Shown here: piece by piece, positions 11,012 to 19,314 of the stretch
How positions within the stretch are numbered: the first letter of the stretch is position 1
How the letters are laid out: the number at the start of each line of letters is the position of its first letter
DNA from: Polyangiaceae bacterium
GTDB lineage: Bacteria; Myxococcota_A; Polyangia; Polyangiales; Polyangiaceae
DNA length: 64,000 nucleotides
Reading direction: 5' to 3'
Assembly: GCA_016715885.1 (NCBI GenBank)
Contig: JADJXL010000007.1
Span: 62,001 to 126,000, forward strand
Translations under genes and position numbers: made by a program
Notes under the pieces: generated by a model
Database searches by the model: none
Told to the model about the DNA's origin: nothing
The model's input: only the letters and a program-made list of their open reading frames with translations

Positions 11012-11736
11012 TTGGCTCGCGCAGCCTCGGCCAGCGCCTGATCGAGCGCCCGGCGCGCATATCGAGACGCGACGAATACAGCAGCCAACGTCAACGCGAG
11101 CCCCAGCACCATCGTCACCCATGCCAATGGCCCGCGCGCCGAATGCTCACCCGACACGAGCGCCGCGGCGCTCTCCACGTTCGAGCCAATGTACGCGTGC
11201 ACCACCGTCGCCGGAAATAACCCGCAAAATGTTCCCAGCGCAAAATCGCGCAACTTCAATGACGTCGCCGAAAGCATATACGTCGCGAGGTTTTGCGGGA
11301 ATGTCACGGCCAAACGCATCAAAAGCGTAATCTTGAAACCGCTCGTGCGCACGGCATGATCGACCGCACGCCAAAAATGAGTTTCAGCGGAGCGCGCCAA
11401 AAATATTTTGTTCGCAAACGTTCGCCCCACGAGAAATACGATACACGCGCACAACGTTACGCCTGGCCACGCAAGCAAAAGGCCCCACCCAAAACCATAC
11501 GCGTATCCAGCAAGTCCGGACATGAGCCAAAGGGGCGTCGTCACGAGCAGCGCAATCGTCTCGATGACCAAAAAAAGTCCCACGCCCAAAAGCGGCACTT
11601 CGCGCATGAATTCGACAAGGTCCACGAGCGCTCGGCGGACGAGCGGCACGCGCATCACGACGAAGGGAAACGCAAGCAACAAGCCTACCAAGAGAAGCCG
11701 CGATAAACGCTTCCAATGCTTCGCCGAAATCGCCAT
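11005..11736 (-). CDS. TVP38/TMEM64-family (VTT domain) membrane protein
   Basis: Integral membrane protein of 243 aa with the VTT/DedA-like domain: an N-terminal helix, a re-entrant hairpin region (WLMSGLAGYAYGFGWGLLLAWPG), the conserved F-x-x-R-x-x-x-x-x-P-x-x-L segment seen here as LLMRLAVTFPQNLATYMLSATSLKLRDF, and C-terminal helices. DedA/VTT proteins are linked to lipid scrambling and membrane homeostasis; this one is likely in the inner membrane. No partner is evident nearby. Confidence 0.85.
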   Translation of the reverse strand: MAISAKHWKRLSRLLLVGLLLAFPFVVMRVPLVRRALVDLVEFMREVPLLGVGLFLVIETIALLVTTPLWLMSGLAGYAYGFGWGLLLAWPGVTLCACIVFLVGRTFANKIFLARSAETHFWRAVDHAVRTSGFKITLLMRLAVTFPQNLATYMLSATSLKLRDFALGTFCGLFPATVVHAYIGSNVESAAALVSGEHSARGPLAWVTMVLGLALTLAAVFVASRYARRALDQALAEAARANH

Positions 11737-11897
11737 GAACGTCCTAATCGAAACGCGCTCGGGTCACGATACCGCCCTCACACGCGGATACGCAAGCGCC
11801 AATCGATAGCAGATGACGCGCAAGGACAACGAAGCCACCCATTTTCTTCCTGGAAAAGTACGATGATCGGGGCCATCCTAAAATAAAGGCGGCTTGC

Positions 11898-12974
11898 ATG
11901 GCTTCTGCCACGATCGAAAGACTCGTCGCGCACTTCGACCGAAGAGAGCAGCGAACGGTGCCGCCTCTAGCGCCGAAAGAATCGAGCGTGGAACGCGCTG
12001 CATGGCGAGAGCAGATCGTCAATGCGCTCGAACGCCTCGAAGCAAATGGAGTGCTCGATCAACGAGATTCACTCGAAAATCCACTGACGGAATCGCTCGT
12101 CACGGTCGCCGAGGGCACCTTGTGGGAACCATTTGCCCGCGAGCCCGGACGAACTCGAATCTTTGGCGAGCTGGTGTTCAATTTGGCCGACCCGAAACGT
12201 ATCAATCAAGGACTCAAAGGAACTTGCGGAGCCGCGTGCATCGAAGGGTACATGGCAGAGCGTGATCCGGCGGAATACGCACGCATCGTGACGGGACTCG
12301 TGACACGCGATGGACGCGCGACGCTGAAGAGCGGCGAAGAGCTCGTATGCGACGAAGACGTGCTGGGCCCAGGTCCGCTCGAACAAGGGCGCAATCCGGT
12401 GAGTCGCGTTTTTCAAGCGGCGTGCATGGAGTTTGCCTATCCAAACATGGATTACGACAATGTCGTCGATGGCCATTTCGACGGCGACGAGAACGTTGGT
12501 TCGGGACTCGAAATGAACGCCTTCGAACGGCTTCTCGCAGCGGTCACGGGCGAAACGTGGAAAACCATTTCCGTCGCGCATACGCGCATGGCGAGCATGT
12601 TTTCGCGCTTGGGAATGGACACGCACGACGTCGTCGACATCGTTCGAGATGGGCTTTCGATCATCGATCAATCGACGCGCCAAGGCGATCACGTGTTCGT
12701 CACGCTGCAATTGCCTTCGGTGCCGAATCCCATTCCGGGCGCAGAGCCTGCGGTTCTGCACGATGCGCCGCACAAGGTTCGCGTCCTTCGAATCGATTGG
12801 ACGAACCGCTCGATCCACTACGACGATCCGATGGATCCGACGCAAAGCTGGTTCGACGGTGCCGAAGTCACGATTCACGACGCGCAAGGGCATTGCAGCA
12901 TGAAGATCGACGACTTCCTGCGGCTGATGACGGAGCTGAGTTATCGACCGGCGTTATGGAAGCGATCGGTCTGA
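11898..12974 (+). CDS. hypothetical protein with a papain-like Cys motif
   Basis: 358 aa, cytoplasmic by appearance. The noteworthy segment is RINQGLKGTCGAACIEGYMA around residues 102-121. A Gln followed by a Gly-Thr-Cys-Gly stretch at a helix start is the pattern of papain-fold cysteine peptidases and transglutaminases. A plausible His is in PHKVRVLRIDW near residue 295, followed by YDDPMDP. This is inference from motif shape only; no family is recognised. The N-terminal 80 residues look like a separate helical region (LVAHFDRREQR). The gene ends about 70 bases before a long perfect-arm inverted repeat that probably terminates it. Confidence 0.7.
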   Translation: MASATIERLVAHFDRREQRTVPPLAPKESSVERAAWREQIVNALERLEANGVLDQRDSLENPLTESLVTVAEGTLWEPFAREPGRTRIFGELVFNLADPKRINQGLKGTCGAACIEGYMAERDPAEYARIVTGLVTRDGRATLKSGEELVCDEDVLGPGPLEQGRNPVSRVFQAACMEFAYPNMDYDNVVDGHFDGDENVGSGLEMNAFERLLAAVTGETWKTISVAHTRMASMFSRLGMDTHDVVDIVRDGLSIIDQSTRQGDHVFVTLQLPSVPNPIPGAEPAVLHDAPHKVRVLRIDWTNRSIHYDDPMDPTQSWFDGAEVTIHDAQGHCSMKIDDFLRLMTELSYRPALWKRSV

Positions 12975-13042
12975 TAGCGGGCCTGGATTTGCACGCTCGC
13001 TTCGCGCGCGTGGGACGCGCGCTTCGCGAGGCTTAGTTTACG

Positions 13043-13107
13043 ATGGGGGGTCCGAGCCTCCCGGTGCTTTTGCTTCGCAAAAGCACGGCGAGGCTCGGAC
13101 CCCCCAT
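13043..13107. repeat. 29-bp inverted repeat with 7-base loop (bidirectional terminator or mobile palindrome)
   Basis: The left arm (13043-13071) and right arm (13079-13107) pair at 27 of 29 positions around the loop gcttcgc. The outer part pairs atggggggtccgagcctc with its complement, and the tips pair gtgctttt with aaaagcac. It sits between two converging genes (ends 12974 and 13146), so a two-way terminator role is natural, although no T run follows the stem. Its length is much greater than usual for a terminator, which also fits a small dispersed palindromic element. Confidence 0.75.
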
Positions 13108-13145
13108 ACCCCCCGATTTGCCTTATGCCAAACTGAACGGCGCTC

Positions 13146-13565
13146 TCAACAAGCCCCAGCGCAACCGCGTACCGAGTGAAACCAAAGGCCGCCTTGCGCT
13201 TCGCAGTCGTCACGCTCGAACTTGATCGTGCAGCAACGCTCGGTGCCGGGCCCACACACTTGCTGCACCGGTCCACTGCGCAAGCAACAGATGGCTTGGT
13301 CGTCATCGAGCGGTACGTCGACCTTGGGCTTCTCGGGCGCCGATGGCAGCGACGGCGACGGGACACTCGGCGCCTGCACCTGCGGCATCTCGGGAGCCTG
13401 CGGCATTTGAGGCAGCTCGAACTTCGGAGGCTCGGGGATCGTCGGCAACTGCGGCAGACCGAGGAGTTGGCAGCCGAGCGGACCACCAGCGAACACAACA
13501 GCGGCAAATGGCACGCAAAGGGCGACGAATTGGCGTAGCTGCTTCACGATTTCCTTCGGTCGCAT
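13146..13565 (-). CDS. Pro-rich, Cys-rich putative lipoprotein
   Basis: About 139 aa. The N-terminal signal (VALCVPFAAVVFAGGPLGC) ends at a Cys in a lipobox-like context. A Pro-rich central region has short periodic units (LPQ, MPQAPEMPQ, APSVPSPSLPSAPEKP). The C-terminal globular part holds eight or nine Cys, such as CCLRSGPVQQVC and RCCTIKFERDDC, suggesting disulfides in the periplasm or on the surface. ATG 13565 places the signal sequence at the N-terminus. No family recognised. Confidence 0.65.
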   Translation of the reverse strand: MRPKEIVKQLRQFVALCVPFAAVVFAGGPLGCQLLGLPQLPTIPEPPKFELPQMPQAPEMPQVQAPSVPSPSLPSAPEKPKVDVPLDDDQAICCLRSGPVQQVCGPGTERCCTIKFERDDCEAQGGLWFHSVRGCAGAC

Positions 13566-13774
13566 AGGACGAACCTCGAGCGACAATTCCTGGATCACGT
13601 GTCGCATGAACCCGCGCGCGTGGCAAGATATCGGACGAACATCCATGCACGATGCTCGAGTCCCGCGGCAAGCACGCGGAGATCCGCAGATGCAACGTGC
13701 AAGGAGCCCGCGACCGAGTCGCCATCACCGCTACGGTTGAAAGTGCGTGCGCGGAGTGCAATCCATGAACGTCG

Positions 13775-14577
13775 GTGACTACTCCTCACGCTACTTCCGC
13801 GTCTTCACCACGTTCGCTCGCGCCTCGTGAGCACGGAGCGTACGGACAGCTCGGCGTGCCGCTCATCGCAGGGCTCGCGCTGGGAACGCCCAACGTCGCA
13901 TCGATCGGGCTTGCCGTCGGAGCGCTCGCAACGTTCTTTGCGCACGAACCGCTCCTGGTGTTGCTCGGTCAACGCGGCGCGAGAGCACGTGCACAAGACG
14001 GCGCACGAGCTGCAAAACGCTTGAAGCTCTTGGGCACCATCGCAGTGGTCTTCGGCGGCGTGGGATTGTTTTTTGCTCCAACGATCGCGCGTCTCGGTGC
14101 CCTGCCCCCGCTGCTCCTCGCGTGCATCGTCGTGTGGTTCGTCTGGCGCAAGGAAGAGAAAACGACGTTGGGAGAAGTCGTTGCAGCAACGGCTCTGTCG
14201 GGCGTGGGTTTTCCCATCGCGCTTGCCGAAGGCGTCGACCTCTTCCGCGCAGCGCTCGTGTGGGTCGTCTGGGCCGTCGCGTTTGCCCTCGCAACCGTCG
14301 CGGTACGAGCCGTGATTGCCCGAGCGAAACATGCCGGTCCTTTGCCGATCGTCACGGCGTATGTTGCGCTCGTCGGATCGATCGTGGCGAGCGTCGGTTT
14401 GGCACTCGCGGGTCAACTTCCGATGTCCGTGCCGATCGCGCTTGTACCGTTCCGGAAGTGCTGGGCCTCGGCGTGCTCGTCGCACCCGTGCATACGAAGC
14501 ACTTGCGCAAGGTGGGCTGGGGCTTGGTTGCGGCGAGCGTCACGACGTGTGGGTTTGTCGTGACGTTCTTTCGTTGA
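13775..14577 (+). pseudogene. YwiC-like membrane protein, frame broken by a 2-bp insertion
   Basis: Hydrophobic protein with the YwiC-like hallmark REHGAYGQLGVPLIAGLALG near the N-terminus and about seven to eight membrane helices. Function of the family is unknown. Translation starts at a GTG at 13775. At 14449-14454 the sequence reads ttccggaa where the second copy (24854-24862) reads ttcgaa. The two extra bases throw the last 43 residues out of frame. With the second copy's version the protein is 266 aa and ends in GFVVTFFR. The 3' 408 bases belong to the 1.08-kb direct repeat. Confidence 0.75.
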
Positions 14578-15248
14578 TGTTTAGTTTGCGGCGCAGTCGA
14601 GGTTTTGCGTCGAGCAGTTCGTCATGACGCACGTCGAGCACTCGGTCGTCGCCGCGGCTCCCGTGCAGATGTTGCTCCCACAATCGGTCATGCAGTCCGT
14701 GCAGGTGCACGTCTTCAGCGCATCGAACGCCGCTTCGCTTGCAGGTGTGCAGAACGGATCGGCAGGAGCACCGAGGCCCGTTGCCTTCACCGCTTGATCA
14801 CACGTAGTGCACGCGCCGCCGCTTCCGCCGCTTCCGCCGCCACCGCCACTTCCACCACTTCCACTCGAAGAGCTCGACTCGGAACTCGAAACACCATCGA
14901 CGCCATCGCAGTTCTGATCGATGCCATCGCCAAGCGTATCGGTCGCTCCGGGATTCATCGACGCGTCGTTGTCGTTGCAGTCGGCGTAGTCCGGGTATCC
15001 ATCGCCATCGAAATCGAAGCTGTCGCCTGGTGGGCCGCCGTAACAGGCCATCAGCGTGACGGCGACGAGGCCGCCGGTGGCAGCCGCGGCGACGCCCTTG
15101 ACGAGGCCGCCGAGCTTCAGAAGGTACTTTGACGTCCAACGATTCCGCGCCACAGTGCGGACACGCGGCCGCGTTCGTCGGAACGAACCCTTCACAATGC
15201 GTGCACGTGAGAAGCATGAATAAGGATCCTTTTTTGAAGCGCGCTCAT
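14170..15248. repeat. long direct repeat, copy 1 (1079 bp)
   Basis: The segment begins at gggagaag inside the YwiC-like gene and ends at gcgcgctcat upstream of the MopE-like gene. It matches 24576-25650 base for base, except for three small indels: ttccggaa/ttcgaa, ctcggaac/ctcgaac and ttcagaa/ttcgaa. I saw no substitutions when aligning the two by eye. Sequence on both outer sides differs. The near identity means the duplication is recent or the differences are errors. The copies flank about 9.3 kb of accessory DNA. Confidence 0.95.
14581..15217 (-). pseudogene. zinc-ribbon plus MopE-type metal-binding protein, copy 1 (frame broken)
   Basis: The start has a zinc ribbon (CTHCEGFV and CPHCGAE), followed by one membrane helix (GVAAAATGGLVAVTLMAC), the putative metal-binding motif of MopE type (DGDGYPDYADCNDNDASMNPGA and DGIDQNCDG), a Ser/Gly-rich linker and a Cys-rich C-terminus (TCTCTDCMTDCGSNIC). 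Copy 1 has one extra base near 15118 (ttcagaagg), separating the zinc-ribbon start from the rest. Combining copy 2's start with copy 1's end gives an uninterrupted 211-aa protein. It is presumably anchored in the membrane with the Cys-rich part outside. Function unknown; MopE homologues bind copper or calcium. Confidence 0.75.
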
Positions 15249-15442
15249 AGGCTGCACGCGTCTATAGGCCCGAGAATAGCGAACGGATTCGTCGCATACC
15301 TTTCGTGGCGCTTTTACATGCCGGCTGCGTCCCGGTCATCGCCGCCATGATGAATTTGCCCACACGGAATATAGAAACCTTGACTGATGCCGCATCCACC
15401 TGTGTAGTACGCCCTGCTCGGTAGGCAGGCTAAGTTGGCCAT
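15249..15442. other. left boundary of the inserted segment / promoter region of defence operon
   Basis: 194 bases immediately after the end of repeat copy 1. No gene is visible. It must contain the promoter of the following two-gene defence operon; I see no clear -35/-10 pair or palindrome. The base composition drops toward A/T compared with the left flank. Confidence 0.4.
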
Positions 15443-16678
15443 ATGTCCGACAAACCCGATAATGACCAGACCCTAACGGGCCTTCTGCAACGGCTCTTAG
15501 GACCCCCTAGAGAGATCGACGGTTCGCGCGCCACCAACCGTCTGAGCTTTCAAGTGCATTGGGGCCTTTGGAAAACGCTAACGCTGCACCAAACGCCACG
15601 CGATTACGCCGTCCTGTTCGACTTTCACGACGACATCGTGGTTTTCGAGCCTGCCGACGCCCCGCAACGCGCAGAGTTTTATCAAGTTAAAACCAGAACC
15701 GACCCCCACTGGACGCTGGGGACCCTGCTGGAGGCGGACGGACCCTCGGGTAGCGTTTTCGGAAAGCTATGCTTGCATATTGTTAAATTCCGAGGCTACG
15801 TTCACCTCGTAGCCCTCGTCTCGAATAAGACCTTTGGCCTCAAGCTTACCACGGGAGTGCCTTCGGATCACTTGAACGAAGTCAGCTTCGCCGACATTGA
15901 TACTGAGACGTTCGACAAGCTTATGGATCGCGCTCACAAGGACGTTGCGTCGATCGGTGAAACGATAGAACCGCAAGAAGCCAAAGACGTCGTCCGCTTC
16001 ATCGTCACAGCATTGCCACTAGAAGACCAGGAAACATTCCTGCTTGGCGAAGTCAACAAGTGCCTAGCGAAGACATTTTCTCATTGTCGCGACCAGAGGT
16101 TCAACTCGGTGGGTGCATACAGACACCTGTGCCTTGAAGTAGAACGCCGCACAAAATTCGAATATTTACATAACATCAAAAATGCCGAAGATCTATTCAG
16201 GTTCAAAACCCTAACGCGCCGCGAACTGACGGACACGCTGAAGGAATACGATCCACGAATGGATCCTGAACAAGCATTCCAGCACCTAGAGCCTACCCTA
16301 GCGCAAAACGGCTACTCGGATCGTAAACGATCAAGCATCAGGACTGCATGGCGTACCTATGCCGCTCGCGTTCGCGATCCACACGATGCATCAATTCGTG
16401 CGGTGCGGGAAGAGGTTCAGCGCTTCGCCAAAAGCGCGAAACGAGACGAATCCTGGGACAGCTATCGTGATCTAATTGAGCGTGGCGTACGCGACGTTTT
16501 GCCCGAGATAGAGCATTTGCCGTTAAAATACCGCGACTTAGACTTGCTTGCCGCAGCCGTGCTGATGGAATTCTATCGATTGGAGTACGATGAAACGGAT
16601 AGAGCAGACACCCATGACGCCGCTCCCGAGAGCGGATTACAACCGTCTAATTCGCAGCCTGAGGAGAAGGCTCCATGA
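15443..16678 (+). CDS. lmuA-like: DUF4297 nuclease-like protein (Lamassu LmuA-like)
   Basis: 411 aa. The N-terminal 150 residues match the DUF4297/Cap4 endonuclease domain, a PD-(D/E)xK fold: RLSFQVHWGLWK, then LFDFHDDIVVFEP with the acidic residues near 59-60, then EFYQVKTR with the catalytic-type Q-x-K at 81-83, then WTL. The rest is helical, with many Arg/Glu residues. In Lamassu defence, LmuA carries this effector nuclease and is held in check or triggered by an SMC ATPase encoded next door, which is what follows here with an ATGA overlap. It would cut DNA on phage infection. Lower GC and unlike codon use suggest horizontal transfer. No third gene (LmuC) is seen. Confidence 0.8.
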   Translation: MSDKPDNDQTLTGLLQRLLGPPREIDGSRATNRLSFQVHWGLWKTLTLHQTPRDYAVLFDFHDDIVVFEPADAPQRAEFYQVKTRTDPHWTLGTLLEADGPSGSVFGKLCLHIVKFRGYVHLVALVSNKTFGLKLTTGVPSDHLNEVSFADIDTETFDKLMDRAHKDVASIGETIEPQEAKDVVRFIVTALPLEDQETFLLGEVNKCLAKTFSHCRDQRFNSVGAYRHLCLEVERRTKFEYLHNIKNAEDLFRFKTLTRRELTDTLKEYDPRMDPEQAFQHLEPTLAQNGYSDRKRSSIRTAWRTYAARVRDPHDASIRAVREEVQRFAKSAKRDESWDSYRDLIERGVRDVLPEIEHLPLKYRDLDLLAAAVLMEFYRLEYDETDRADTHDAAPESGLQPSNSQPEEKAP

Positions 16679-18375
16679 GAAGCTTGTTGTTGCGCCGAAT
16701 TTACATCCAGTCTCCCCGGGAGAGAAGAGCCCGAATGGTAGAACTGGATCGCAAAGTGACCGTAATTCAGGGGGAAAATAGAACAGGCAAATCGTCTTTG
16801 ATCCGAACGATATGGCACTGCTTCGGTGCATCGCCTTCCACCACGAGCAGCAGGTGGGAGCGTGCAGCAACCGTCAGTGCCGTCGAATTTGCTATCGACG
16901 ACCGCGATTACACTGTTCTACGCAATGGCGATACAATTGCGTTATTCGCTGGACGCGATCAATTGATACGAGTGGTCGAAGCAGGTTCGCCTGAGTGTTC
17001 GGAATACTTTTCGCAATTTTTCGGCTACGGCCTCATGATCCCCTCAGCAGGCGCATCGGTTCCGCCCCCTGCATACATGTATCTCCCGTATTACATAGAC
17101 CAAGACAAGAGCTGGATCCGGCCCTGGACGGGACTAAAGATTCGGAGTGCCATCTCGGGCCTGCGAGAGGAATTAGTAGACTTCCACGTCGGATTGAAGC
17201 CGAATGCATACTACGAATACCGAGCCCGCGAAACCAGGCTAGAAGCAGACTTGCACGCCACAGATGCGCAGCTCAAGGTCATAAGCAAGACGTATACGAG
17301 TATCGGCGACCGCTTCGACGGTTTCGTCGTAGAATTCGACCAATTCACCACAGAGGTCGATGAAATTTTGCAGAGATGCAGAAATCTCCAAGCGCAGGAC
17401 GATGCATTCAAGGAAAAGCTCGTCAATCTAAATAATCGCAAGATGGCCATACTTGCTCAGGTCGATGTGGTGGGCTCAATAGCCAAGGAGCTTCATCTTG
17501 ATTACCTCTTTGCGATGGGCCAGGTGGCGGAACGCATCGAGTGTCCGCTGTGCGGAGCTTCGTGCCCAAATACGATGGCATCGCGCGCGTCCCTCGCTCA
17601 AGACGAGGACGTCTGCCTGCAGATCGCTACTCGACTCCGGAGCGACTTGATTGCCATTGAGCGCGAGATCGCAAAAACACAGGCTTCTTACCAGCGCAAT
17701 GCTGAAGAGCTTTCCCGCGTGCAGGAATTGCTCGACAGGAGGAAGAAGGAGATCACTCTTAAAGATTTGATTGCCGCCGAGGGCAAGAAGGAGCTCAGAG
17801 CCCGATTGAAAACAGAAATCGATTCGCTATCTCAGGGAAGACTACGTTTGGCGGCCGAAATCGAAGATTGCCGGCGCTGGACCAGATCAGCCATCAACAA
17901 GCAACTTCGAAAGGATATCCTCAAGGATTACAGGGAGCTATTTTCCCGGCATCTCGACTCTCTGGACGTGTCACAATCCCAGCGCTCGGACATGTTCACT
18001 TCCTTGACGCCATCCTTTGTTGAAGGAACAGGGAGCGAGAAGCCGCGCATTTCGTTGGCATATGCGTACACATTGCTTCACCTGATTCGTAAGCGCCCAC
18101 AAGGCGTGGTGTTTCCCGTCGTTATCGATTCGCCAAATCAGAGTGACCAGGACGCCCAGCACCGTACACGAATATTTCGATTCATACGAGATGCCTTGCC
18201 CTCAGAAACGCAGCTCATCCTGGGAACTATGAGCACATGGGGGGTCAACTTTGGGGGTAGAGTTGAAAACTTGGATACCAAAGATGTACTCTTACGTGAT
18301 GACCAATACGACAAGGTGGTCGCTGTACTGCGCCCGCTCCAGACGAAAGTATGGGCTTTGAGGCCATTAGGATGA
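16675..18375 (+). CDS. lmuB-like: SMC/Rad50-like ATPase (Lamassu LmuB-like)
   Basis: 566 aa ATPase of the SMC/RecN/Rad50 type. Walker A is GENRTGKSS (33-41). The middle is two coiled-coil stretches flanking a CPLCGASCP hook near residues 289-297, like the zinc hook of Rad50/SbcC. A signature-like region and the Walker B VVIDSPNQSDQD lie near residue 480. The protein is short for an SMC, as LmuB proteins often are. It starts inside the stop of the nuclease gene (ATGA), which fixes the start and indicates coupled translation. Likely role: sensing of phage DNA structures or ends, then releasing the nuclease. It could also be another nuclease/SMC defence pair not formally assigned to Lamassu. Confidence 0.8.
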   Translation: MRSLLLRRIYIQSPRERRARMVELDRKVTVIQGENRTGKSSLIRTIWHCFGASPSTTSSRWERAATVSAVEFAIDDRDYTVLRNGDTIALFAGRDQLIRVVEAGSPECSEYFSQFFGYGLMIPSAGASVPPPAYMYLPYYIDQDKSWIRPWTGLKIRSAISGLREELVDFHVGLKPNAYYEYRARETRLEADLHATDAQLKVISKTYTSIGDRFDGFVVEFDQFTTEVDEILQRCRNLQAQDDAFKEKLVNLNNRKMAILAQVDVVGSIAKELHLDYLFAMGQVAERIECPLCGASCPNTMASRASLAQDEDVCLQIATRLRSDLIAIEREIAKTQASYQRNAEELSRVQELLDRRKKEITLKDLIAAEGKKELRARLKTEIDSLSQGRLRLAAEIEDCRRWTRSAINKQLRKDILKDYRELFSRHLDSLDVSQSQRSDMFTSLTPSFVEGTGSEKPRISLAYAYTLLHLIRKRPQGVVFPVVIDSPNQSDQDAQHRTRIFRFIRDALPSETQLILGTMSTWGVNFGGRVENLDTKDVLLRDDQYDKVVAVLRPLQTKVWALRPLG

Positions 18376-18555
18376 GAGCTCACGACGTCGCTCCGCCCGG
18401 GGGGCTTGACATGGCAAGACGAACCTGCGCGATCCCCGCTTCGGGCTTCAGCACCACCAACAAAACCGATGCTCCCCCGGCCTCCTCCAAGCACGCTTCG
18501 TGATGGACAAACCACAGCCCCCTCAAAGAGCTTGAAAAAGTTCCTCGAGAGGGCT

Positions 18556-18587
18556 GGACTCGAAGTTGCGAAGCAACGGAGGAGTCC
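18556..18587 (+). promoter_or_regulatory. stem-loop just upstream of the transposon's first gene
   Basis: ggactc at 18556-18561 pairs with gagtcc at 18582-18587, and gttgc-gaa-gcaac forms an inner hairpin. The ggagga in the 3' part (about 18578-18583) is also the ribosome-binding site of the gene starting at the GTG 18591. Folding would therefore hide the ribosome site, so the stem could limit translation of the transposon genes. This is inferred from sequence only. Confidence 0.4.
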
Positions 18588-18590
18588 TAT

Positions 18591-19262
18591 GTGGCACGGC
18601 TTTTGCCGGACGTCAAGTTTTTCTTGACGCTTGTCGAGCTTGACGAAGCGATCGCACAAGAGGCCAGCGCGGCTGGATGCGCGTGCGGGGGCAAACTTCA
18701 CCGAGCAGACTACCCGCGAAAACCACGCGGCATCGTGGCCGACGCCGAACCATTGTTCAGCCGCCGCATCAGCTTTTGCTGCGCTCGAGAAGGCTGCCGA
18801 GCACGCACGACGCCGCTCTCGATCCGCTTTGTTTCTCGCTCCGTGTACGTTTTCGCCATCATCCTGCTGGCGGCTGCAACGTACTGGCAGCAGCGCGGCG
18901 CCGACAGCGCTCGTCGTGCCGCGACAACCGCCGCAGAATCATTCGACATCCCCCGACGAACCCAGCGTCGCTGGCTTGCGTTTTTCGTGTCCATTCTGCC
19001 ATCGCTGTCCGGCTTCATCGCCGAACGCTCGCGTTTCATGCCTCCCCTCAACGAAACGCGCTTGCCCCTGTCGCTCCTCGAAAGGTTTTCCGGTGATCCC
19101 CGAGACCAACTCATGCACGCCTTGCGGTTTGTCGCAATGGTTACGAAGCCGCCCAGTCATCGAGCACGCTATCCGATACTCGATTGTCGATACGCAGAGC
19201 TTGGTTTTTGCGGTAAAACCGATTCTGAGGTAGTCCCCGGTTGTCCGGAGGCGGCAATGTAG
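18591..19262 (+). CDS. transposon zinc-ribbon protein (DUF6431-like)
   Basis: 223 aa, GTG start preceded by ggagga. A zinc-ribbon is visible as CACGGKLHRADYPRKPRG followed by ISFCCAREGCRARTTPLSIRF (C-x-C and C-x4-C), then a helix-turn-helix-like portion with RRTQRRWLAFF. This arrangement is the one I associate with DUF6431 proteins that accompany integrase-type transposases. A DNA-binding helper role in end or target recognition is likely. The frame is intact. The C-terminal 30 residues (HRARYPILDCRYAEL) look less conserved. Confidence 0.6.
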   Translation: MARLLPDVKFFLTLVELDEAIAQEASAAGCACGGKLHRADYPRKPRGIVADAEPLFSRRISFCCAREGCRARTTPLSIRFVSRSVYVFAIILLAAATYWQQRGADSARRAATTAAESFDIPRRTQRRWLAFFVSILPSLSGFIAERSRFMPPLNETRLPLSLLERFSGDPRDQLMHALRFVAMVTKPPSHRARYPILDCRYAELGFCGKTDSEVVPGCPEAAM

Positions 19263-19314
19263 CCCGCGCTCCGGTCATCGAGGTGACCTTATGAACGAAT
19301 GAGAGGGCGTGCCG

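Noticed and set aside
18376..18590. left-end repeats of the transposon
   Set aside because: No reverse-complement match to the right-end repeat was found, so I could not set the left boundary.
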